From NCBI GenBank assembly GCA_023150475.1, contig JAKLKU010000006.1:62001-126000 (forward strand): a stretch of DNA of 64,000 bases, read 5' to 3'. How positions within the stretch are numbered: position 1 is the stretch's first letter; each line of letters opens with the position of its first letter. Shown here one piece after another: positions 41,933 through 49,479 of this stretch. Position numbers and translations under genes: made by a program. The notes beneath the pieces were generated by a model, which did not search any database, had not been told where the DNA came from, and was given only the letters and a program-made list of their open reading frames with translations. The stretch is from Planctomycetota bacterium (GTDB lineage: Bacteria; Planctomycetota; UBA1135; GCA-002686595).

Positions 41933-43735
41933 TCAGCCGCGCTGCGCGGAAGGGTAGTTCCTCCAAAGGAGGCCCTGGAGCGCGCGCCGGGCGTCCGGAT
42001 GCTCGACGCGCAACGTCACGCGCTTCAACACCGGCGCGATGCGCGCGGTCGGGCCGAGCGTGATCAGTCGGTCGGCGACGTAGACCGTCTCGATCGGCGA
42101 GAGCGAGTCGCCTTGGACGAGTTCGAGCAACGCGACGCGCACCGTCTCGCCGCCTGGCGCGGAGAGTCCTTCGAGCAAGTCGATGCGCCGCGTCGGGTCG
42201 GTTTCGCCCGCGAGCTCCGCGAGGAAGATCGGCGTTCCGGCGGCGCCGGTGTTCGCGGCTTGCAGACAGAGCCAACGATGCGGCTCGAAGGCTTGGATCG
42301 GCGTCGTCTCGGTGCGTGCGAGACCGAGCAGGAACGTCGTCGCTTCTTCGAGCGGAACTTGACCGATCGACTGCAGGAGGCTCGCGCGTTCGCTCGCGGG
42401 TCGAGCGGCTTCGGTTTCGTGGCGAGTGAGCAGGCGCGTCAGGACTCGCCGCGCGAACGTCGCATCGCGCGCGAGCGTCGCGCGGATCGCGCGCATCGTC
42501 AGCGTGAGCTCGATCGAGTTGGACGAGTCGAGCGCCGTGAGCGCACGTTCGAACGCGCGTTCGTCGCCGCGTTCGACGAGCGCCGAGAGCGCGACGAACC
42601 GCACGTCGTCGCACGCGTCGGCGGTCGCGACGTGCAAGAGCGCGCGCAGCGGCGCCGCGTCGGGTGCGAGCGTCAATTCGCGGACGGCGATCTGTCGGAG
42701 CTCGCAGCGGGTTTCGTGCTCGAGCACACGCGCGAGCTCGTCGACGAGCTTGCCCGCCGCGAACGCCGCGACGGCGTAGGTGCGCAGTTGGACGTTCTCG
42801 TCGGTGCTCGCGCTCCGCAGGAACTCGAGCGCCTCGGTGTCGCCGGCGCGCGCCGCCGCGGCTGCGAGGAAGACGCGCGACAACGGGTCCGCGTCGCGCC
42901 AGTGCGCACGGCACCATTCGAGCGTCGGCGCGTGAGTCGAGCCGGCGAAGAGCGCCGCGAAGTCGGTCGCGAGCCCCGGCAACTCGCCGGCTTCGAGCCA
43001 CGCCGTGTACGTCGCTTCCGCGCGAGCCGGATCGAGATCGTGGAGCACGAGCGCGGCGTCCTTGATCGTCGTCGCCGTCGCGGCGGGCAGGATCGAGAGC
43101 ACGGCGTCGAAATCGCTCGGCAGGCCGCGGCCGGGCTCCGGCGCTTCCGGCGTGCCGCGGCGGCGCATCATGCGCAGCGCGATCGCCCGGAGCTCTTCGT
43201 GCGGCGAAGTCAACGCGCGCAGGACGAGTTCGTGCCCCGCCGGTTCGTCCGAGAGCGACACGACGTCGAACGCGTTGCGCACCCAACCTTGGCCGGCCGG
43301 ATCGTCGAGGTACCGGTCGAGGATGCGGCGCGCCACGCCGAGACCTTCGGCGCCGCACTCGGCGAGTTCGACGCGCGCTCGGCGCAACGGCTCGAGTTGG
43401 CCCGTGAGCAGCGTCTCCTCGAGGATCGCGAGCGCGTTCGACGTGTCGACGTCGTAGTACCCGTCGCGTTCGTAGCGGCCGAACAGCGGACCGAGACGCG
43501 GGTCGGCGCGGAAGTCGATTTCACCGCGGATCTCACCCGCAGGAGCCGCCGCGGGGGCCGCGGTCGACGTCGTGGCTCGCGCCGCGGGCGCCGCCGAGTC
43601 CGAGGGCGCCGTTTCTTCGGCGCCGCCGCACGCAGGGACCAGCGCGAACCAGAGCGGTGCGCCGAGCGCGAGCGCCCACGTCGAACGTGCGAAAGCGCTG
43701 CGGCCGGTCGAAGGAGTGCGGGCGTCGGGCGTCAC
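41933..43735 (-). CDS. HEAT-like repeat lipoprotein
   Basis: 600 residues from GTG 43735, which overlaps the TolC-family stop in GTGA. A signal sequence ends in FALVPACGG, a plausible lipobox with the cysteine at about residue 35, followed by an Ala/Thr-rich linker. The rest is helical repeat: ELVLRALTSPHEELRAIALRMM, FLRSASTDENVQLRTYAVAAFAAG and CDDVRFVALSALVERGDERAF are typical HEAT modules. It differs from the three plus-strand HEAT paralogues in lacking the WW signature and shared C-terminus. Coupled translation with a TolC-family protein suggests an envelope complex. The frame is open far upstream inside tolC but that part is not coding. Confidence 0.8.
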   Translation of the reverse strand: MTPDARTPSTGRSAFARSTWALALGAPLWFALVPACGGAEETAPSDSAAPAARATTSTAAPAAAPAGEIRGEIDFRADPRLGPLFGRYERDGYYDVDTSNALAILEETLLTGQLEPLRRARVELAECGAEGLGVARRILDRYLDDPAGQGWVRNAFDVVSLSDEPAGHELVLRALTSPHEELRAIALRMMRRRGTPEAPEPGRGLPSDFDAVLSILPAATATTIKDAALVLHDLDPARAEATYTAWLEAGELPGLATDFAALFAGSTHAPTLEWCRAHWRDADPLSRVFLAAAAARAGDTEALEFLRSASTDENVQLRTYAVAAFAAGKLVDELARVLEHETRCELRQIAVRELTLAPDAAPLRALLHVATADACDDVRFVALSALVERGDERAFERALTALDSSNSIELTLTMRAIRATLARDATFARRVLTRLLTRHETEAARPASERASLLQSIGQVPLEEATTFLLGLARTETTPIQAFEPHRWLCLQAANTGAAGTPIFLAELAGETDPTRRIDLLEGLSAPGGETVRVALLELVQGDSLSPIETVYVADRLITLGPTARIAPVLKRVTLRVEHPDARRALQGLLWRNYPSAQRG

Positions 43736-45282
43736 GGAGCGCGGGGCTCGACTCCAGTCAAACCCTGTGCCTTGGTGAGCGCCGCGCGGGCTTTGACGAA
43801 CTCGGCGCGCGCGCTCTTCTCCGACGAGAGCGCTTCGGCGAGCTGCTGCTGGAACTGCAGCACTTGGAACGTCGTCGACAGTCCCTCGCGATAGCGAGCC
43901 TCTTCCGCTTCGAGTTGCCGACGCGCGAGTTCGAGGCTCTTCGTCGCGGCACGCACGGCTTCGGCTTGGTACTCGACTTGGCGCACCGCGTCGCGCACTT
44001 CGGTGGTGATCGAGAGCTCGAGGCGATCCGCGTCGAGGTGGGACCGGATGACACTCGCTCGCGCCGCACGTTCCGCGTTCTTCGCCGTGCGGTTGAAGAG
44101 CGGCAGCGAGAACGACAAAGCGGCTTGGCTGGTCGGAAACTCCCAACTCGAGGCACTGTCGAACGCGTCCGAAGACTCCGCGTCGAAGCCGCGAGCGCTC
44201 GAAGAGAGTGTCAGGTCGAGCGTCGGTTTGCGTTCGGAACGCGCACGGACGAGCTCGAGCTCCGCGCGTTGGATCGCCAGCCGTTGTTGGCGCACTTCGG
44301 GTCGCTCTTCGAGCGCGATCGCGAGTGCGGCTTGCCACGGCACCGCCGTGTAGGTCGTGTCCGTGGGCAGCGGCGTGACGGGATCGATGTCGACGTCCCA
44401 ACGTTCGAATTGGTTCGCGAAGAGCGACGCCTTCAGCGAATCGGCGGCGGCCTTGACGCCGACCTGTGCACGCAGCCGTTCCTGTTCGCGGACCGCGACG
44501 TTGGCCTGCGCTTGCAGCACGTCGACTTCGGTGCCGACGCCGGCGTCGAGCCGGCGCTGGTTCTGATCGAGCTGTTGGCGGCCCAGTTCGAGCGTCGTGT
44601 CGGCGACGCGTTGCTGTTCGAGCGCCGCGACGAGGTTCCAGTACGCGTCCTGCACGCCGAGCAGCACTTCCTGGCGCACTTGGCGGCGATGTTCGCGCGC
44701 TTGGCTCCACGCGAGCTCCGCTTGGCGCTGGCGACTCGTCGCGTAGCTCTTCCACGCGCCGCGCAAGAGCGGCTGGCGGTAGGTCAACGTCCACACGTCC
44801 GTGGTCGACACGGCCGCGAGTTGCGCCGCGCTGTTCGTCTCGTTGTTGTTCGTGTCGAACGCGACTTCGAATGCGCCGCCGGAGGTCAGCGGGAACGAGA
44901 GTCCGGTGGAGAACGCTTGCGTGTTCTCGTCGATCACGAGCGGGCTGCCGCCGCTCTGGAAGACGTTGGACGCTTCGAACTCGCTGTCGGTCAACGAGCC
45001 GGTCGCCGTCCAGACGGGATCGAACGCTCCCCAACTGCCGGCATACTCGTAACGCGCGACGTCGACCACGTTTTCCTCGACCGCGAGTCCGAGATCGGTC
45101 TCGAGCGCGATCCGGAGCGCGTCCTCGAGCGAGAGCGAGAGCACCGGGCGCAGATCCGGGTCGACTTTCGTCGGTTTGGCGGAGTCGGCCGCGCCTGCTG
45201 CGTCCTGCACGGACGGCGCAGCGAGCGACGGGACGGTGGGGAGAGCGACGCAGGCCGCCAGGGAGACCAAGGCGCGTTTCAT
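43732..45282 (-). CDS. TolC-family outer-membrane channel protein
   Basis: 516 residues. The signal peptide MKRALVSLAACVALPTVPSLA is followed by a family-typical layout: LSLEDALRIALETDLGLAV, a beta-rich stretch with FPLTSGGAFEV and LTYRQPLLRGAW, and long helices with DAYWNLVAALEQ and LDAGVGTEVDVLQAQANVAVRE. A second repeat runs from WQAALAIALEERPEV to YREGLSTTFQVLQFQQQL. It likely forms a trimeric export duct. No inner-membrane pump or adaptor gene lies beside it; instead it is coupled to a HEAT-like lipoprotein and sits downstream of an ECF sigma/anti-sigma pair. The 169-base gap before it contains phased repeats. Confidence 0.92.
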   Translation of the reverse strand: MKRALVSLAACVALPTVPSLAAPSVQDAAGAADSAKPTKVDPDLRPVLSLSLEDALRIALETDLGLAVEENVVDVARYEYAGSWGAFDPVWTATGSLTDSEFEASNVFQSGGSPLVIDENTQAFSTGLSFPLTSGGAFEVAFDTNNNETNSAAQLAAVSTTDVWTLTYRQPLLRGAWKSYATSRQRQAELAWSQAREHRRQVRQEVLLGVQDAYWNLVAALEQQRVADTTLELGRQQLDQNQRRLDAGVGTEVDVLQAQANVAVREQERLRAQVGVKAAADSLKASLFANQFERWDVDIDPVTPLPTDTTYTAVPWQAALAIALEERPEVRQQRLAIQRAELELVRARSERKPTLDLTLSSSARGFDAESSDAFDSASSWEFPTSQAALSFSLPLFNRTAKNAERAARASVIRSHLDADRLELSITTEVRDAVRQVEYQAEAVRAATKSLELARRQLEAEEARYREGLSTTFQVLQFQQQLAEALSSEKSARAEFVKARAALTKAQGLTGVEPRAP

Positions 45283-45364
45283 GGGCGCGAGAGCCTACTC
45301 CACGCTCCTCCGTCGAACCAGGCAGTCGCGACCGACCGCGGCTGCCCGTGTCCGACCGCCGTCT

Positions 45365-45441
45365 TGCGCCAGGCGTGCGCCAGGCGTGCGCCAGGCGTGC
45401 GCCTATCGTGCGCCAATCGTGCGCCAATCGTGCGCCAGGCG
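45365..45441 (-). repeat. seven 11-base direct repeats between the anti-sigma gene and tolC
   Basis: On the plus strand the units are TGCGCCAGGCG three times, TGCGCCTATCG, TGCGCCAATCG twice, and TGCGCCAGGCG, with no spacers. They begin 11 bases past the anti-sigma stop (minus-strand sense) and end 83 bases before the tolC ATG. The core GCGCCNATCG also occurs in the 17-base repeat at 62211-62346. Confidence 0.9.
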
Positions 45442-45451
45442 TGCGACGGTT

Positions 45452-46597
45452 TCAGCGCGCGGAACGCGTGGGTTCACCGTACGCGAGCCACGCCCGGACC
45501 GTCGGGTCGTCTTGGGCGGACGCCGCGACGACCGCGGTCGACAGCGCCGCGAACCAGCGCGGATCGAAAGGCTCGGCTTCGCTGTCTGAGTCACTCGTTC
45601 GACCTGTGTTCGGGCCTTCGGCCGCGACGTTGCGTCCAGGCGCGCCGAGGATTCCGTAACGCGCCGCACGCGCGACCGTCAACCGCGCGAGCTCGGCCTC
45701 CGGACCGGTGCTCGTCGCGAGCCGGCGGCACGTCGACAGGAGCGGCGCGAGTTCGACGCTCGCGCGCGCGTCGCGCACGAAATCGTCGAGCAGGGTCTCG
45801 GCCCAGAGCACCGCTTCGATGCCGCTCGCGGTCTGCGCGGGTTTGGTCTCGCCGCAATCGGCGCCGCGCCAGCGAGCGACGCGGCACGCGAGGATCTCGC
45901 CGGGTCGGCGCACGGCGACCGTGTCGGCGAAAGCCGGCGCGCGCAGGGCCCGATCGAGCGCCTGGCGGTCGCGATCGAGCGCGTCGGCGACCGTGTCGCC
46001 GGGCCCGTTCACGCCCGGCGTGGGCAGCGCTCGCGGTGCGGGCTCACTTTGCGGCGCGGCAGGCGTCGAGTGCTTGGATTGGCCCTGCGGCGCAAGCGCG
46101 TCGGCGAGCGGCGCGTCGGCCGCCGGTGGCGGGCTCTGCGTCGCGAACCAGCGCCATGTCAGGGCCGCAGCGACGAAGCCCGCGGCGCACGCCGCGATCC
46201 ACCAGGCACGCCGCGAGTTCCTTCGCGCCCGGATCGGCGCCACGACCGCGGACTGAGTCGTCGCGCGGAGCGTGCGGTCGACGAGGCGTGCGATGCGCGC
46301 TGCGTCGAGGCCGTGCGTTTCGCGTGCATCGCGATCCCCCCGGACCTCGCGCTCATCGCGAACTTCGAGGACCTCGCGATCCTCGAGAACCTCACGAACG
46401 GTGCGAACGTCTCGATCATCGAGGCTTCCACGTGGTCCGTGGACGAAGAGCGAGCGCATGCTCGCGACGTCCGCCGCGGCCGAGCGGACGAGCGCGCGGC
46501 AGTCGGCGCAGGCTTCCGCGGGCTCGCGCCGCGCGTCGGCGGCGGAGAGCAGCGCGAGTTCGAGCGCAGCTTCCGGTGCGAGGTGCACGTGCGTCAT
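45452..46597 (-). CDS. probable membrane anti-sigma factor
   Basis: 381 residues. ATG 46597 has a strong AAGGAGG site and overlaps the sigma-factor stop in ATGA. The cytoplasmic N-terminus has CADC at about 33-36, a partial zinc-finger (ZAS-like) motif without the usual preceding HxxxC arrangement. Residues of about 58-92 are a striking charged run of RDVR, REV and RDE units (VREVLEDREVLEVRDEREV). One membrane helix (AWWIAACAAGFVAAALTW, about 130-147) leads to a Pro/Ala-rich linker and a helical extracytoplasmic domain. Topology and position imply control of the adjacent ECF sigma factor, with release perhaps by a site-2 protease. This is inference from layout. Confidence 0.75.
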   Translation of the reverse strand: MTHVHLAPEAALELALLSAADARREPAEACADCRALVRSAAADVASMRSLFVHGPRGSLDDRDVRTVREVLEDREVLEVRDEREVRGDRDARETHGLDAARIARLVDRTLRATTQSAVVAPIRARRNSRRAWWIAACAAGFVAAALTWRWFATQSPPPAADAPLADALAPQGQSKHSTPAAPQSEPAPRALPTPGVNGPGDTVADALDRDRQALDRALRAPAFADTVAVRRPGEILACRVARWRGADCGETKPAQTASGIEAVLWAETLLDDFVRDARASVELAPLLSTCRRLATSTGPEAELARLTVARAARYGILGAPGRNVAAEGPNTGRTSDSDSEAEPFDPRWFAALSTAVVAASAQDDPTVRAWLAYGEPTRSAR

Positions 46598-47271
46598 CGT
46601 GTGCCTCCTTCGCGACGGCGGGTCCCAGGTTCCCGGGCGCTCGGGCCCGCGCGTCGCCTCTCGGCGCGTCCGTCCGACGCCGGTCCGCTCGCCTCGCCCT
46701 CGGGTGCTTCCGCGGACGGTCCGTCGAGCAGCTCGCGCAACTTGCGCACGGCGTGGAAGACCCGCGACTTGACCGTGCCGAGCGGCACTCCGAGTTCGGC
46801 CGCGATCTCGGGGTACGGCCGGCCCTGGAGCACCGCGAGTTCGAACACGACGCGCTGGCCTTCCGCGAGCCGCGCGAGCGCCGCGCGTGCCTTCGCGCCC
46901 TCTTCGAGCGTCTCGAGATCTCGCGGGCCCGGCGCGAGTTCGTCCGCGAGGTCGAGCTCCTCGAGCGCCTCTCCCTGACCGGGCGTCGGCCGCGCGGCGC
47001 GACGCCGCGTCGCGTCGATCCACGCGTTGCGCGCCACGCGCAGGGCGTACGCGGCGAACGCGTCGCGCGGTTCGTACGTCGGCGCGCTGCGGAAGAGTCG
47101 GACGCAGACTTCCTGCGTCAAGTCCTCCGCCTCGGCGCCGTCGGCACCGAGCCGCTCGAAGAACCCGACGAAAGTGGCCGCTTCCAAGCGCACGAACTCC
47201 TCGAAGGGCCCCGGGTCGCCGCGCCGCAACGCCAGGAGCGGATCGCGCTCGCCGTCCCAGGCGCCCTTCAA
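46594..47271 (-). CDS. ECF-type RNA polymerase sigma factor
   Basis: 225 residues starting at TTG 47271 with GGAGG about seven bases upstream. Region 2 is recognisable: EDLTQEVCVRLFRSAPTYEP and YALRVARNAWIDATRRR. Region 4 is LAEGQRVVFELAVLQGRPYPEIAAELGV with the recognition helix LGTVKSRVFHAVRKLRELL. Regions 1 and 3 are absent, as in group IV factors. The C-terminal 45 residues are an unusual Arg/Glu/Pro-rich tail. The gene overlaps the probable anti-sigma gene by four bases, the standard regulator arrangement. Target promoters cannot be read here. Confidence 0.93.
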   Translation of the reverse strand: MKGAWDGERDPLLALRRGDPGPFEEFVRLEAATFVGFFERLGADGAEAEDLTQEVCVRLFRSAPTYEPRDAFAAYALRVARNAWIDATRRRAARPTPGQGEALEELDLADELAPGPRDLETLEEGAKARAALARLAEGQRVVFELAVLQGRPYPEIAAELGVPLGTVKSRVFHAVRKLRELLDGPSAEAPEGEASGPASDGRAERRRAGPSAREPGTRRREGGTR

Positions 47272-47304
47272 CGTGCACCTCCAACGCGCGCGGCGCGGAT
47301 CGGT

Positions 47305-47838
47305 TCACTCCGCGTGCGCATCGGCGCTCGCGCTCTGGCTCGAGAGCGTGCGCACGAGCTCGGCGAGCCTCTGGGCGCGCGCCGTGGTCGGATCGCTCCC
47401 CAGCGCTTCGATGCGGACCGTCCGCCCGGCGTCGCGGCGGTGCGCGAGGCGCACGGAAATCCGTTCCTCGGGCAGGTGCTCGCGCACGCGTTCGGCCCAT
47501 TCGACGGCCGCGACACCGCCCGCGTCGAGCCATTCGGCTCCCCCACCTTCGAGGAAGGCCTCTTCGCGCCCCTGCATCCACGCGTCGAAGTGGTAGAGCG
47601 GCAGGCGGCCACGGTACTCGTGCATCAGGGTGTACGTCGGGCTCGCGACCGGATCGACGGCGTCGAGCCCGCGTGCGAGCCCGCGCACGAAACACGTCTT
47701 GCCGGCGCCGAGCTCGCCGTCGAGCGCGATCACGACGCCGGGGAAGAGCCCGCGCGCGAGCCGTTCGGCGAGCGCTTCCGTTTCTTCGGCGGAGCGCGTC
47801 ACGAGCTCCTTCGAGACGAGCACGCCTTCAGCCGCCAT
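47305..47838 (-). CDS. tsaE: tRNA threonylcarbamoyladenosine biosynthesis ATPase TsaE
   Basis: ATPase of the t6A37 tRNA-modification complex with TsaB and TsaD. The 177-residue length fits. The Walker A motif is GELGAGKT (41-48), followed by VASPTYTLMHEY, the HFDAW motif and GGVAAVEWAERV, all diagnostic of TsaE. An extra helical C-terminal tail (RAQRLAELVRTLSSQ) is present. The start overlaps the thiL end by 11 bases. ATG 47838 is well placed before the first strand. The partners tsaB and tsaD are not in this window. Confidence 0.94.
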   Translation of the reverse strand: MAAEGVLVSKELVTRSAEETEALAERLARGLFPGVVIALDGELGAGKTCFVRGLARGLDAVDPVASPTYTLMHEYRGRLPLYHFDAWMQGREEAFLEGGGAEWLDAGGVAAVEWAERVREHLPEERISVRLAHRRDAGRTVRIEALGSDPTTARAQRLAELVRTLSSQSASADAHAE

Positions 47839-48745
47839 GGACCCACCCTCCGCGGCCGGACCAGCGCACGAGTTCGGCGGACCGTTCGGCGGCCGGCACG
47901 TGGAGCCCTCGGCCGCGCCGAACCCGTCCGATCACGCGCGCGGCTGGACAGCGCGCGAGGAGTTCCGTCTGGAGGGCCTCGAAGAGCGTCTTCGGGACGC
48001 ACGCGAGCAGTTCGTAGTCTTCGCCGTCGGAGAGCGCGTGCTCGAACGCACTTCGCCGCGTGCGCCGCGCGAGCCGCCGCGCGTCCGCATGGATCGGCAC
48101 GTCCTCGAGGTCGATCCGCACGTTGGACGCGCGTGCGAGCCGCGCCAGGTCGCGCGCCAGGCCATCGGTGACGTCCATCATCGCGCGCACGCCGCGTTGC
48201 GCGAGCCAGAGTCCGAGCTCCACGCGCGGTTCGAAGCGCAGGTGTCGGCCGAGCAGGCTGCCGCCGACCGGACCGGTGACCAACACGACGTCGCCGGCGC
48301 GCGCGCGTTCGCGGCCGACCGGCGCGCCGACGCCGTCGCCGAGCGCCGTGACGACGAGCGCGCTCTTGCCGCGTCGCGCCGCGAGGTCACCCCCGACGAG
48401 TTCGGCTCCGTGACGCCGTCCGAGCCGTTGCAAGCCGCGGATGACGCCGTGGATCCACGCTTCGTCGGTCGCGGCGTCGAGTTGCAGCGCGAGCAGGAGC
48501 GCGACCGGCCGCGCGCCCGAGGCCGCGAGATCGGAAAGCGCGCGTGCCGCGGCCTTGCGGCCGACGAGCTCGGGCTCGACGTCGGGCTCGCAGTGCACGC
48601 CGAGGATCGTCTGGTCGACGCACACGACCGGGCGCCACAGCGCGTGCGCGAGTTTCGCCGCGTCGCTGCCGTACGCGCCCGCGAGTCCACGCGGCCGAAG
48701 GCGCGCGAAGAGCCAGCGGTGCACTCGATCCTCGTTCCAGCCCAC
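47828..48745 (-). CDS. thiL: thiamine-monophosphate kinase
   Basis: Phosphorylates thiamine monophosphate to thiamine diphosphate. It has 305 residues. Conserved features are ALSDLAASGARPVALLLAL, the VTGPVGGSLLGRH loop, the metal/substrate motif MDVTDGLARDLARL and LSDGEDYELLACVP. The segment CVDQTILGVH replaces the more usual TTD-x5-GVHF, so the N-terminal metal site is slightly altered but keeps the aspartate. ATP-binding glycines near the N-terminus are less obvious than in E. coli ThiL. It lies 74 bases after thiE and overlaps tsaE. No TPP riboswitch is seen upstream. Confidence 0.9.
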   Translation of the reverse strand: MGWNEDRVHRWLFARLRPRGLAGAYGSDAAKLAHALWRPVVCVDQTILGVHCEPDVEPELVGRKAAARALSDLAASGARPVALLLALQLDAATDEAWIHGVIRGLQRLGRRHGAELVGGDLAARRGKSALVVTALGDGVGAPVGRERARAGDVVLVTGPVGGSLLGRHLRFEPRVELGLWLAQRGVRAMMDVTDGLARDLARLARASNVRIDLEDVPIHADARRLARRTRRSAFEHALSDGEDYELLACVPKTLFEALQTELLARCPAARVIGRVRRGRGLHVPAAERSAELVRWSGRGGWVHGG

Positions 48746-48819
48746 GCCGAGATGCTAACGACCGCCGACGCTCGCCGCCTCCTTCCGCGCCGGCCGACGG
48801 TTCGTGTCCGTGACGCGGG

Positions 48820-49479
48820 TCAGCCGCCGGCGGTCGGCGCGGCCGAGCCGCGTCGCGCGAGCTCGGCGAGGAAACGCTCGACCGCGCGCGCCGGATCGTC
48901 GGTCTCAAAGAGCGCGCCGCGCACGGCGAGGCCTTGCACGCCGGTCGCGAGCACGTCGCGCGCCCGCGTCGGATCGATGCCACCGAGCGCCCACGTCGGC
49001 CGGGTCGTGCGACCCTTCGCGCGCACGAGTCCAGCGAGCCCGACGGGCTCGACGAGGCCGCGCTTCGACGGCGTGTCGAACACGGGCCCGTGGAAGAGGT
49101 AGTCGGCCGCCTCCCACGCCGCCGAATCGTCGCTCGCGTGCGTCGAAAGTCCGAGCGCGACGCCGGCGCCGAGCCACGGGCGAACGAACGCGGGCTCGAG
49201 CGAGCGGAAGCCGAGATGCAGGCCGTCCGCGCCGAGTGCCGCGGCGACGTGCGCGCGGTCGTGCACGCCGAACCACGCCGGCGCGGCGAAGGGTGCGCGC
49301 AACGTGCGCGCGAGCTCGACGAACGTGCGGTCGTCGAGCCCCGGCTCGCGCAGGAGGAGCCCCATGAGGCCCGCGTCACGCGCGCGCCGCGCCGCAGCGA
49401 CGAAGCGTGCGACGTCGGCGCGGCCCAAGTCGCCCGGCGACAGTCCGAGCAACGTCGGCGGCAGCCGCGGCTCGCTCAT
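48820..49479 (-). CDS. thiE: thiamine-phosphate synthase family protein (ThiE/TenI)
   Basis: TIM-barrel protein that in ThiE joins HMP-PP and the thiazole phosphate to thiamine phosphate. It has 219 residues. Family segments are FGVHDRAHVAAALGADGLHLG, GLSTHASDDSAAWEAADYLF, the phosphate loop GPVFDTPSKRG and WALGGIDPTRARDVLATGVQG (each broken by less conserved residues). The residue pattern in the pyrophosphate loop is not fully canonical, so a TenI-like role cannot be excluded; the adjacent thiL favours ThiE. ATG 49479 overlaps the end of the XPB-associated gene in ATGA. Confidence 0.87.
   Translation of the reverse strand: MSEPRLPPTLLGLSPGDLGRADVARFVAAARRARDAGLMGLLLREPGLDDRTFVELARTLRAPFAAPAWFGVHDRAHVAAALGADGLHLGFRSLEPAFVRPWLGAGVALGLSTHASDDSAAWEAADYLFHGPVFDTPSKRGLVEPVGLAGLVRAKGRTTRPTWALGGIDPTRARDVLATGVQGLAVRGALFETDDPARAVERFLAELARRGSAAPTAGG

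Noticed and set aside
45365-45441. CRISPR or iteron origin
   Set aside because: 11-base contiguous repeats with no spacers, no replication initiator gene and no AT-rich unwinding region.
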